This document shows positions 1 to 8,070 of a stretch of DNA of 43,188 bases, piece by piece. Source of the stretch: an uncultured Bacillota bacterium (GTDB lineage Bacteria; Bacillota_I; Bacilli_A; RFN20; CAG-631); contig CABUID010000017.1 in the NCBI GenBank assembly GCA_902491575.1, positions 1 to 43,188 on the forward strand, in the 5' to 3' direction. How positions within the stretch are numbered: the first letter of the stretch is position 1; each line of letters starts with the position of its first letter. The position numbers were made by a program, and so were the translations under genes. The notes beneath the pieces are model-generated. The model ran no database searches, had not been told where the DNA came from, and saw only the letters and a list, made by a program, of their open reading frames with translations.

Positions 1-107
1 TGGCATGGAATTATCTAGCAGAATGTGTAGAACAATACTATGAAGGAAATTACAATATTTTAGATAAATCTTACCGTAATCATTATGAAGGAGCTTTAAA
101 TAATTAA
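1..107 (+). CDS. C-terminal fragment of an unidentified protein
   Basis: An open frame enters from the left edge (first full codon at base 3) and ends at TAA 105-107, giving about 34 residues ending in HYEGALNN. A hairpin with a T-tract follows immediately, which fits the end of a real gene. The fragment is rich in Tyr, Asn and acidic residues and has no motif that I recognise, so no function is offered. The start lies outside the window. Confidence 0.6.
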   Translation, partial: AWNYLAECVEQYYEGNYNILDKSYRNHYEGALNN

Positions 108-118
108 AATGAGGTTTA

Positions 119-162
119 AAAAAACTATTAGGAAACTTTAAAATTCTTAATAGTTTTTTTTA
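119..162 (+). terminator. Rho-independent terminator
   Basis: A 14-bp stem (121-134 with 144-157, one G-U pair) encloses a 9-nt loop and runs into eight T residues. It lies 12 nt after the stop of the partial gene and so ends that transcript. Confidence 0.85.
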
Positions 163-243
163 TCTTGATAGTAATTATTAGGAAATTGATCGTCATTAAA
201 CATTATTTTGAAAACAAAAAATCAACAACTTCCGTAAGACATT

Positions 244-1257
244 TTATTTATTTTTTTTAATCTTTAAATTTTCATTAAATATATACAAATAAAATTCATT
301 ATAAACTTCAATTTCTATTTCATATTCCTGTTCTTTTTCTTTATCTTCATACTTGCAAAGAATTTTATCTTTTTTATATTCAAATTCAAACTCTTTTTCA
401 ATATTATTTTCAAATATTTCTAACTTCATTTGTTTTTTAGTTAATTTTTCTTCAACTTCTAAAGATAATTCTTTTACTTTTTTATTATTTTCAACATATT
501 CATATTTATATTCATTTTCGTTTTTTTCCGTTTCTTGTGAAATCTCAATATAACTATTTTCGCTTGTATAAATAATTAAAGAAGATTCATATTCATCTTT
601 TTCTACTTCTTTTTCACCTGTCACCCTATATGCTTGATTTTGAATAAGCATAATTCCTGTTAAATATGAACTAACCTCATCAATCTTTTTATCACTTTCT
701 AATTTTTTTGTTTCTGTGTAATATAAAACATAATTGGATGAATACTCGCTTTGATCTTTATAAGTCACACTTAATTTATTTTCATAGTTGTATTGCTGGT
801 CAATATTCACTTCATTTTCAACCATAATATTATCTTTATTGAGCATCATCTCACCAGTAAGAAGATAGTTATGAACTTCATCGGCTATATCATTTGCCTC
901 ACTAATTTCTATTTCATTGTTTTTTAAATATCGTAACGATGTGGATTCCGATGAAAACATATTGCCTAAAGCCATAACCTCATAACTTAATATTTCCTTT
1001 GCTTTACTTATTTTTGAAGGATTGTCTGAAGATTTTATTATTCCATTATATGGATTAAACAAAATAAAACTCATTAAAATTAAGCAACATAAAGAAGCTA
1101 AAATTGTGGGAAAAACAAAAGTTTTCTTTTTCTTTTGAATAATAAAATTTGGTGAAATCTCATTACTTATTTTCATTTGAATCGTTTGACTATAATCTTT
1201 GATAATGATTTTATCGGCTTGAGATTGAATATATGTTTTCAAATCTTTTGTCTTCAT
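244..1257 (-). CDS. Membrane anti-sigma factor-like protein
   Basis: A 337-residue protein with one membrane segment at about residues 46-68. The short N-terminal part (1-45, basic) should be cytoplasmic and the long Glu/Lys/Tyr-rich C-terminal part extracytoplasmic. Its ATG overlaps the TGA of the ECF sigma gene by 4 bp (ATGA), so the two are translationally coupled. Seen: single-pass topology and coupling. Known: ECF sigma factors are commonly followed by a single-pass anti-sigma factor that holds the sigma at the membrane. Inferred: this protein is that regulator. I see no zinc-binding ZAS motif (HxxxCxxC) in the cytoplasmic part, so it would be a non-ZAS type. The extracytoplasmic domain is unusually charged and repetitive and resembles no sensor domain that I recognise. 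Confidence 0.6.
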   Translation of the reverse strand: MKTKDLKTYIQSQADKIIIKDYSQTIQMKISNEISPNFIIQKKKKTFVFPTILASLCCLILMSFILFNPYNGIIKSSDNPSKISKAKEILSYEVMALGNMFSSESTSLRYLKNNEIEISEANDIADEVHNYLLTGEMMLNKDNIMVENEVNIDQQYNYENKLSVTYKDQSEYSSNYVLYYTETKKLESDKKIDEVSSYLTGIMLIQNQAYRVTGEKEVEKDEYESSLIIYTSENSYIEISQETEKNENEYKYEYVENNKKVKELSLEVEEKLTKKQMKLEIFENNIEKEFEFEYKKDKILCKYEDKEKEQEYEIEIEVYNEFYLYIFNENLKIKKNK

Positions 1258-1763
1258 AATATTTTACCAATCCTTTCTTTTAATTTTTTAAGGGCTTTGT
1301 TATATATCCACAATATAGTACCAAGAGGTTTATTCATTATTTTAGCAATTTCTTGAAATTTATAATTTAATATGACATGATAAACAACAATTTCTCTTTC
1401 ATTTTCATGATCCAACAAATTCAAAATTTTATCTAAATCCTGGTTTGTATGACAATCATCCATAGCTTGTTGATTTAAATAATCATCATTTTGTGTAACA
1501 TATTTTTGACGATGATACATATTAATACTTAAGTTTCGAGCAATCATTGAAATGTAAGAATAAACATTTCCTCCATTTTTAAAATCAGATATGCTTTTTA
1601 AAAATGTTAAATAAGTATCTTGTAAAATGTCTTCACTTAATGAATGATCTTTTAGTATTGATAGTGCTGTAAAATAAACTTGGCGATGAGTCAATTGATA
1701 AAACTCATTGAAATGTGAATGATCATTATTTTTAAATTCTTCAACGATGACATCGATATCCAC
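1254..1763 (-). CDS. ECF-type RNA polymerase sigma factor
   Basis: A 169-residue sigma-70-family protein of the extracytoplasmic-function size class. Region 2 lies at about 16-85, with the helix LSEDILQDTYLTFLKS and the region 2.4-like stretch YSYISMIARNLSINMYHR. Region 4 lies at about 110-165, with a helix-turn-helix around FQEIAKIMNKPLGTILWIYNKALKKLK. It would direct RNA polymerase to an alternative promoter set. The start is a GTG at 1763 preceded by a strong AGGAGG 8-9 nt away; no ATG fits the ribosome site. It overlaps the downstream membrane protein by 4 bp, the usual sigma/anti-sigma arrangement. The regulon and inducing signal cannot be told from this sequence. Confidence 0.88.
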   Translation of the reverse strand: MDIDVIVEEFKNNDHSHFNEFYQLTHRQVYFTALSILKDHSLSEDILQDTYLTFLKSISDFKNGGNVYSYISMIARNLSINMYHRQKYVTQNDDYLNQQAMDDCHTNQDLDKILNLLDHENEREIVVYHVILNYKFQEIAKIMNKPLGTILWIYNKALKKLKERIGKIL

Positions 1764-1835
1764 ACACTTATCCTCCTAATCATAATACAATTTCCATTTC
1801 ATTTTTATTGGAATTTTTTTTATATTTTCATTATA

Positions 1836-1868
1836 TCAAAAAAAATGTTTAGAAAAACTCTAAACATT
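1836..1868 (-). terminator. Terminator overlapping the antiporter stop codon
   Basis: A 9-bp perfect stem (1844-1852 with 1860-1868) with a 7-nt loop. On the minus strand it is followed by a run of T (plus-strand A-tract 1837-1845). The first arm contains the last two codons and the TAG stop of the antiporter gene, so the coding end and the terminator share bases. Confidence 0.8.
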
Positions 1869-3101
1869 CATTGATTTATTTTCTAATATTATTTCATTTT
1901 TATATAATTTTTGTAAACATAATGGCGTGATTAAACTAGATAAGATAATCATCATAATGATAAAAGGCATTATCGATTCATTCACTAGACCATATTCCAC
2001 TCCTTTTTGAGTGGTTACTAAAGCCACTTCGGCTCTTGCCATCATCCCAATGCCAATTTTTAATGAATCCTTAAAATTATATTTAAAACATAAGGCCATT
2101 CCTCCACACCCTACAACCTTTCCTATTAATCCGACCAAGACAAAACATAGACCAAATACAATCATATTACCATCAATTGTATCAAAACGAGTAGAAATTC
2201 CAATGTTTCCAAAGAAAACTGGAACAAAGATCATATAACTTAAAACATCTGTTTTTCGGTCTATATAATGACTATCTTGATTAGTGGATAAAATTAAACC
2301 AACAATATAGGCTCCTGTAATATCTGCTACACCAAAAAATCTTTCACTAACATAAGCAATTAAAAAGCATAAAGATAAGCCAAATATAGGAATCAAACGA
2401 TGATGAGGAAATTTACCATCCAACCATTTAAACAATTTATTAAAAATAAAAGATATTATAGCAACTGCTAGAAAGTATAAAATAGTTTTTAATATGACAA
2501 ATCCTGGACCTGAAAAACTGCCCGTTGTTGTGGATTGATTACCTCCTTTTAAAGCTAAAATAAAGGATAAAATAATAATTCCCAAAATGTCATCAATAAT
2601 AGCAGCTGTAATAATAGAAGTTCCTACTTTACTATCTAATTTATTCAATTCTTTTAATGTTTGAACACTTATACTGACCGATGTAGCCGTTAAAATTGTA
2701 CCATAAAACAAATTAGTTAAAATAGTATCATGAGTTAATGCTGAAAAACCACCATTAAACAAGGTTGCTACTAAAAAGCCCAAAAGTAAGGGTACGATAA
2801 CACCGCCTATAGTAATAAAAATAGCTGGTCCTCCAATCGATTTCATTTTTTTCAAATCTGTTTCAAGACCTGCTGAAAATAAGATCAATATTACGCCAAT
2901 TTTGGCAAGAAAACCTAATCCTGTTTTTGTTGTTTCATTAATAATATCTTGATGAGGAATATACTGAATAAGACCGACTAAAATACCTGCAAGTAACATT
3001 CCAATAATAGAAGGTAATCCTATTTTACTTGCCGCTTTTCCTAATATTTTAGACAAAAGTAATAATAAACCTAAAGGTAATAAAATTTGATAATATTCCA
3101 T
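1860..3101 (-). CDS. CPA2-family cation/proton antiporter
   Basis: A 413-residue polytopic membrane protein with about 11-12 hydrophobic helices and the layout of the Na+/H+ exchanger domain of the CPA2 (KefB/NapA/GerN) family. The start LPLGLLLLLSKILGKAASKIGLPSIIGMLLAGILVG is interrupted here only to note its family-typical small-residue pattern. Conserved transport signatures are the TATSVSISVQTLKEL segment and the AAIIDDILGIIIL segment, whose paired Asp residues are the ion-binding carboxylates in the family. There is no C-terminal TrkA-N/RCK domain, so it is a short antiporter like NapA or GerN and not a regulated KefB/KefC channel. It would exchange Na+ or K+ for protons across the plasma membrane. 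The ion preference cannot be read from sequence. Confidence 0.88.
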   Translation of the reverse strand: MEYYQILLPLGLLLLLSKILGKAASKIGLPSIIGMLLAGILVGLIQYIPHQDIINETTKTGLGFLAKIGVILILFSAGLETDLKKMKSIGGPAIFITIGGVIVPLLLGFLVATLFNGGFSALTHDTILTNLFYGTILTATSVSISVQTLKELNKLDSKVGTSIITAAIIDDILGIIILSFILALKGGNQSTTTGSFSGPGFVILKTILYFLAVAIISFIFNKLFKWLDGKFPHHRLIPIFGLSLCFLIAYVSERFFGVADITGAYIVGLILSTNQDSHYIDRKTDVLSYMIFVPVFFGNIGISTRFDTIDGNMIVFGLCFVLVGLIGKVVGCGGMALCFKYNFKDSLKIGIGMMARAEVALVTTQKGVEYGLVNESIMPFIIMMIILSSLITPLCLQKLYKNEIILENKSMNV

Positions 3102-3293
3102 CTTTTCATCTTCTTTCTAAAATCCTTCATTATTATAATACTATTTTAATAAAATGCATTAAAAAATATAAAAAAGATTTAAAATTGTAGAGAGTCTTTA
3201 AGTATATATTGAATAGAATTCATTGAAACGCTATAAATGAAAAAATGATGATATTCCTTTTAACCCCATTACAAATTAAAACTACTTTTCTAT

Positions 3294-4922
3294 TTACTCG
3301 ATAATGGAATGTGCAATATAACTCAAATGGTCTCCTGCACGTTCTAAATTTGATACTAAATTAATAAATACTCCAGAACTTGCTGGTCTACATTCATTTT
3401 TTTCTAATCTTTCAATATGTTGTTGTATCATCTTTGAACGCATCGAATCGATTTCATCTTCAATGTTATCAATATTTTGAATACATTCATTATTTTGATT
3501 CATAAATAAATCATATACATTATCATATTGTATTAAAAGTTTATCACGTAATTCTTTTATTTGAAGATATACATTATCTGAAAAAATTAAATCATTCTTT
3601 ACCGTTGCTTTCGTATATTTTATCATATTATCTGCAATTTCAACCTCACGGTAAAAATCGTTAATGACCCGATGAAGTTTAGAAATGATGGCTTCATCTT
3701 CATCCGTAATAACTTGAGAAGAAATCTTCACTAAATAGGTTAATAATTCCTGATTAAGAATTTCTATTTCTTTCGTGTTTTTTTCAATTTGTTCTTCATA
3801 ATCTAATTTTTTTTCTAAAAATGAAGTGATGGCTAGGGATAAAGTGTCCATGGATAATTTTCCAAGTCGAAAAGTTTCTTTGCTCGCCTGTGATAAAGCA
3901 ATGGAAGGCGTCTTTAAAAAACGTTCATCAATAATAGACGCTTTATGCTCTTGATTTTTATCTTTGATGATCAATTGCGCTAACCATACAAATACTTTTA
4001 TAAAAGGTAAAAAAAGCAATGTACAAAAAACATTGAAAAAAGTATGAAACATGGCAATTTGTGTAGCTTCTTTTCCTACAAACCAACGTTTAAACGTATC
4101 ATCCATAAATGAAGGCCATATTAACAAAACGATAAAAAACAAAATAGCACCTGAAAGATTAAACAATAAATGAATAAAAGAAGCTCTTTTTGCATTTGTT
4201 GTAGCTCCTATGGAAGAAAGTAACGCTGTTATGGTCGTTCCTATATTTGAACCAAGTATTACAAATAAAATGCCATTAGAAGTGGTTCCAATACTCATTC
4301 CAGCAGCTACCATTGAAATTAAAATAGTAGTTACAGCACTCGATGATTGAATTAAAGCTGTAAACAATATACCAAATAAAAGTAATAAAAATGGCTGATT
4401 ACAATTCATTAAAAATTGATTGACAACTTCATTGTGGCGGAAAATTACCATTGCATCTTGCATTAACCATAATGCAATAAAAACAAGGCCAAAACCACTC
4501 AAGGCCAAACCGATTGTTTTGACTTTATCTTTTCGAAAAATCATATATGTAAAAATACCAATAACAGATAATAACATTGCATATGTTGAAAAATCAAATG
4601 AGCCTAATGAAACAATTTGTGCAGTGATAGTTGTACCAATATTAGCCCCCATGATCATTGCCGTTGCTTGATATAAATTCATTATACCGGCATTCACAAA
4701 TCCAACTACCATTACAGTTGAAGCTGAACTCGATTGAATAATTGCAGTTGCAAAAGCACCGATTCCTACTCCTACAAAATAATTTTTAGAAGTTTTGTTG
4801 AACATTTTTTTCAAACCAGTGTTAGCTAGTTTTTCAATATTGTCCGATAACAATTTAAATCCAACAAGTAAAATCCCTAATCCTGAAAGTAAAAAGATAA
4901 TAGCTTCTACATATTCGTTCAT
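3294..4922 (-). CDS. Na+/phosphate cotransporter (NptA/YjbB type) with PhoU-like tail
   Basis: A 542-residue membrane protein. Two internally repeated Na/Pi-cotransporter segments carry the hallmark QSSSA motif (AIIQSSSASTVMVVG at about 62 and ALIQSSSAVTTILIS at about 190), each followed by a glycine-rich NIGTT stretch. After about residue 320 the protein becomes cytoplasmic and helical (about 340-542), matching the PhoU-like domain that follows this transporter in bacterial NptA/YjbB proteins. It is expected to move inorganic phosphate with sodium. The bacterial YjbB relative in E. coli is reported to export phosphate. The start is ATG 4922 with AGGAGG upstream. It lies 11 nt after the exonuclease gene and is probably in the same transcript. 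Confidence 0.92.
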   Translation of the reverse strand: MNEYVEAIIFLLSGLGILLVGFKLLSDNIEKLANTGLKKMFNKTSKNYFVGVGIGAFATAIIQSSSASTVMVVGFVNAGIMNLYQATAMIMGANIGTTITAQIVSLGSFDFSTYAMLLSVIGIFTYMIFRKDKVKTIGLALSGFGLVFIALWLMQDAMVIFRHNEVVNQFLMNCNQPFLLLLFGILFTALIQSSSAVTTILISMVAAGMSIGTTSNGILFVILGSNIGTTITALLSSIGATTNAKRASFIHLLFNLSGAILFFIVLLIWPSFMDDTFKRWFVGKEATQIAMFHTFFNVFCTLLFLPFIKVFVWLAQLIIKDKNQEHKASIIDERFLKTPSIALSQASKETFRLGKLSMDTLSLAITSFLEKKLDYEEQIEKNTKEIEILNQELLTYLVKISSQVITDEDEAIISKLHRVINDFYREVEIADNMIKYTKATVKNDLIFSDNVYLQIKELRDKLLIQYDNVYDLFMNQNNECIQNIDNIEDEIDSMRSKMIQQHIERLEKNECRPASSGVFINLVSNLERAGDHLSYIAHSIIE

Positions 4923-4933
4923 AAATCCACCTC

Positions 4934-5788
4934 CTAATTAAAAATGCCGTTAAAAGATAAAATAGAAGAGTTGCTTTGTTTTATCTTTTCTTGATTATAA
5001 GAAAAATATTCAATTGAATAATGAATTTCTTTTTTATATTTCAACTTTATTAATTTTTCATTTAAAGCATATGTTGATTGTTCCTTTAATACTTGTTGAG
5101 CTAATTTTATAGGTAACAACTCATTTATTTTATTAATAAAATCCGTAAAATCCTTCGAATTTTGAACGATGTTTGTTGCTCTTTTTACACCAATATTACG
5201 AAATCCTTTTATATTATCCGAAACGTCTCCTAATAAGCACTTATAAAAAACATATTTTTCTGGTAAAAATCTAAATTTTTCAAAAAATTCTTCTTTATCA
5301 ATGAATTGACTATTTTTTCCTTTATAACGAACAATCGTAATATTATTATTGATTAATTGATAAAAATCACTATCGTTTGAACAAATATAAACTAAATGAT
5401 GATGCGCATAGAATAAAGCTAAGGAAGCAATTAAATCATCTGCTTCCATATTTTTTGAAGATAAGTATTTAATTTCTAAATAATCTAAACACTTTTTTAT
5501 GTTTTCTTCTTCTGTAAAAGGGATTTCATCTAAAGGTAATTTCTCCCAGTCAACCATCCTATTTTTTTTATAATCACTATATTGAAGCAATCTTTCTTCA
5601 CTTCCATCTTGATCAAAGATAACGATAATTTTATCCGACTTTGTTAGTTGAATCAAACGTAAAAGGGCACTAATAAAACCTATCGTCGCATGAATAGTTT
5701 GCCCTTTTTTATTATATATCTTTCTTGGAAAGCCATAAAACATTTGAAAAAGCAAATTATTTCCATCAATAATTAAAACGTTACTCAT
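4934..5788 (-). CDS. Stand-alone 5'-3' exonuclease (PolI N-terminal domain family)
   Basis: A 284-residue protein of the FEN/5'-3' exonuclease family, the size of the separate exonuclease domain (Bacillus YpcP, E. coli ExoIX) and not of a full DNA polymerase I. Metal-ligand acidic residues are visible: the N-terminal VLIIDGNNLLFQ, the VIFDQDGSEER stretch, MEADDLIASLA and CSNDSDFYQL, followed by the helix-hairpin-helix-like LLGDVSDNIKGFRNIGVKRA (residues about 183-202). It should trim 5' flaps and RNA primers during lagging-strand processing and repair. The start ATG 5788 has AGGAG 7 nt upstream. It is cotranscribed with the Na/Pi transporter, with no functional link evident. Confidence 0.9.
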   Translation of the reverse strand: MSNVLIIDGNNLLFQMFYGFPRKIYNKKGQTIHATIGFISALLRLIQLTKSDKIIVIFDQDGSEERLLQYSDYKKNRMVDWEKLPLDEIPFTEEENIKKCLDYLEIKYLSSKNMEADDLIASLALFYAHHHLVYICSNDSDFYQLINNNITIVRYKGKNSQFIDKEEFFEKFRFLPEKYVFYKCLLGDVSDNIKGFRNIGVKRATNIVQNSKDFTDFINKINELLPIKLAQQVLKEQSTYALNEKLIKLKYKKEIHYSIEYFSYNQEKIKQSNSSILSFNGIFN

Positions 5789-5813
5789 TTATTTGCTCCT
5801 ATATCTTCACTTA

Positions 5814-5857
5814 TAAAAATAAAAACCCTAGTGGAGGTGCTACCAGCATTTAGGGTT
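5814..5857 (-). terminator. Terminator of argS-rpoE
   Basis: Outer stem AACCCTA/TAGGGTT (5824-5830 with 5851-5857) with a small inner GC-rich hairpin, followed on the minus strand by a T-rich run. It lies 13 nt after rpoE and separates it from the exonuclease gene. Confidence 0.75.
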
Positions 5858-5870
5858 ATTGCTTCAAAAA

Positions 5871-6326
5871 TTATAAATCTTCGTCATCTTCTGATGATTT
5901 TTGTTCACGATACTGGTTGATATCAGCATCCGTTCCTGTAGAATCATCAAATGATTCTTCAAATTCATCATTCATGAAGTCATCTTTTGTACTTTCATCT
6001 TCGTCATCAAAATTCTCTTCATCATCATCTTCTGCATATATATCATTCATATCAATATGAACTTTATCAAAGGTTACTCTTTCTCTTAAGTTCCATTTGT
6101 TTTCACCAATATTAACAAATCTTCCATCCAAAGTTAAATTGGTATAAAAGAAAGAAATATCTTCATCAATATTTTCTAATTCTTCTGGAGTCAATGTTTT
6201 AGCCAGTTCTGCTTTAACATCATCCCATAAATCATAAAAGCCTCTTTCTTTTTTCTTCTTTAACATTATACGGTAGGCAATATCTGTTTTGGATTCTTTT
6301 TCTCTAATTGGATTATTATCTTTCAT
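5871..6326 (-). CDS. rpoE: RNA polymerase delta subunit
   Basis: A 151-residue protein with the two-part layout of Firmicute delta. The N-terminal HARE-HTH winged-helix domain (about 8-90) includes IAYRIMLKKKKERGFYDLW and ends in the strand NIGENKWNLRERV. The C-terminal tail (about 98-151) is almost wholly Asp/Glu. Delta binds core RNA polymerase, displaces nucleic acid non-specifically and speeds enzyme recycling. The start at 6326 has AAGGAG 9-10 nt upstream. It follows argS by 12 nt; an argS-rpoE neighbourhood is common in Firmicutes and supports both calls. Confidence 0.95.
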   Translation of the reverse strand: MKDNNPIREKESKTDIAYRIMLKKKKERGFYDLWDDVKAELAKTLTPEELENIDEDISFFYTNLTLDGRFVNIGENKWNLRERVTFDKVHIDMNDIYAEDDDEENFDDEDESTKDDFMNDEFEESFDDSTGTDADINQYREQKSSEDDEDL

Positions 6327-6338
6327 TATTTTTTCTCC

Positions 6339-7970
6339 TTACATTTTATTTAAGGCTTCAACACCTATTAATTGTAAACCATTTTTAATTGTAATTCTAG
6401 TCATTTTTGCTAAAACAACTCTTTGTGAAGTTAAAGATAAATTTTCTTTATCGATAACCTTACATTCATTATAGAATGTATGGAACATGGAAGCAAGTGT
6501 ATATAAATAATTTGTGATTTTATAAGGCGTCTTGCTCAATGCAGCATCTAAAACCACTTGTTCAAATTTACCAATATGTTTTAATAATGCAATTTCTTTA
6601 GGATGAACAAGCAAATTTCCCGATAAATCATCTTCAAGATTTAAAGATGAATAACTATTGATTATTGAACAACATCTTGCATGAGCATATTCAACATAAT
6701 ATACTGGATTTTCCAAAGATTGTTTAACGGCTAAATCAATATCAATTTCCATGTGTGAGCCAGGATTCTTGCTTGCAAATTGATAACGGGTTGCATTTAC
6801 TCCAATTTCATCACATAAGTCTTTTAATGTATAAGCTTTTCCTGTACGTTTTGAAAGTTTTAATTCTTCACCATCTTTAATTAATTTTACCATTTGATGA
6901 ATAATATATTGAATTTGATTCTTTTGATAACCTAAAGCACAAATGGCTGCTTCCATTCGATGAATATAACCATGATGATCAGCACCAAGAATATTCACTA
7001 AATAATCAAAACCTCTTTCTAGTTTATATTTATGATAGGCAATATCCGGTAAGAAATAAGTATAATTTCCATCCGATTTCTTCACTACACGATCTTTATC
7101 ATCACCAAATTCAGTGGTCTTAAACCAAACCGCACCATCTTGATGATAAATATAACCTTTTTCTTCTAGTGTTGGAATTACTTGATCCACCCATCCTTTT
7201 TCATAAAGCATAACTTCATGAGAAAATACATCAAAATGAACTCTAAAATAATCTAAATCATGAATAATTTTATTTAGTTCATGCTCGATTCCAATTTCTC
7301 TAAAATAAGTTAAAGGTTTATCGAGTAAAGTATCTCCATATTTTTCTTTTAATTGTTTAGCAAAATCCATGATATCTTTCCCATGGTAACCATCTTCAGG
7401 AAATTGAACATCTATATTTAACGCTTGCTGATATCGAGCATAAATGGATTGAGAAAGTTTTTGAATTTGAACACCTGCATCATTCACATAATACTCACGA
7501 GTAACTTGATAACCAACAAAATCTAATAAATTACAAATGCTGTCTCCCAAAGCAGCTTGCCAAGCGTGACCTAAATGTAAATCACCTGTAGGATTAGCAC
7601 TTACAAATTCAACATTATAACTTTTTCCCTGACCATAATTTTGTCGTCCATAATCCTCTTGTTGTTTTAAAACTTGATGAATTAAAGTGGAAAAGGAAGA
7701 GGATTTAACAAAAAAATTAATAAAGCCAGGACCAGCGATTTCAATTTTATCCAAATCACAAACATTATAATCAAATAAATCTACAATTTCTTGAGCTATT
7801 AAACGAGGATTTTTTTTCATGATTTTTGTCAATTGCATAGCCACATTTGTAGCATAGTCACCATTTGTATTATCTTTTGGAATTTCTACAATAAATGGTA
7901 TCGTTGTCGTGATATTCATTTTCATAAGAACATTTTGCAGTTCATTTTTTATCTTATTTGTAATGTCCAT
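6339..7970 (-). CDS. argS: Arginyl-tRNA synthetase
   Basis: A 543-residue class I aminoacyl-tRNA synthetase that charges tRNA-Arg. The Arg-tRNA-synthetase N-terminal domain spans about 1-88. The ANPTGDLHLGHA signature (HIGH motif as HLGH, residues 132-135) opens the catalytic domain, and LKLSKRTGKA stands in for KMSKS. The anticodon-binding DALR domain ends in IGVEALNKM, close to the usual family ending. Length is normal (550-560). It is the first gene of the argS-rpoE unit, with AAAGGGAA upstream of ATG 7970. Confidence 0.97.
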   Translation of the reverse strand: MDITNKIKNELQNVLMKMNITTTIPFIVEIPKDNTNGDYATNVAMQLTKIMKKNPRLIAQEIVDLFDYNVCDLDKIEIAGPGFINFFVKSSSFSTLIHQVLKQQEDYGRQNYGQGKSYNVEFVSANPTGDLHLGHAWQAALGDSICNLLDFVGYQVTREYYVNDAGVQIQKLSQSIYARYQQALNIDVQFPEDGYHGKDIMDFAKQLKEKYGDTLLDKPLTYFREIGIEHELNKIIHDLDYFRVHFDVFSHEVMLYEKGWVDQVIPTLEEKGYIYHQDGAVWFKTTEFGDDKDRVVKKSDGNYTYFLPDIAYHKYKLERGFDYLVNILGADHHGYIHRMEAAICALGYQKNQIQYIIHQMVKLIKDGEELKLSKRTGKAYTLKDLCDEIGVNATRYQFASKNPGSHMEIDIDLAVKQSLENPVYYVEYAHARCCSIINSYSSLNLEDDLSGNLLVHPKEIALLKHIGKFEQVVLDAALSKTPYKITNYLYTLASMFHTFYNECKVIDKENLSLTSQRVVLAKMTRITIKNGLQLIGVEALNKM

Positions 7971-8070
7971 TTTTCACATTCCCTTTCATACGCTATGGAT
8001 TATTATAACAAAAAATAAAAGATAATGAAACAAAATATTAAATTTTGTTAATACTTTTTATGGTGATAGT

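Noticed and set aside
8029..8049. Palindrome AACAAAAT/ATTTTGTT before the penicillin-binding protein gene
   Set aside because: Eight A/T-rich pairs with a 5-nt loop are easily formed by chance in this composition and there is no clear promoter around it.
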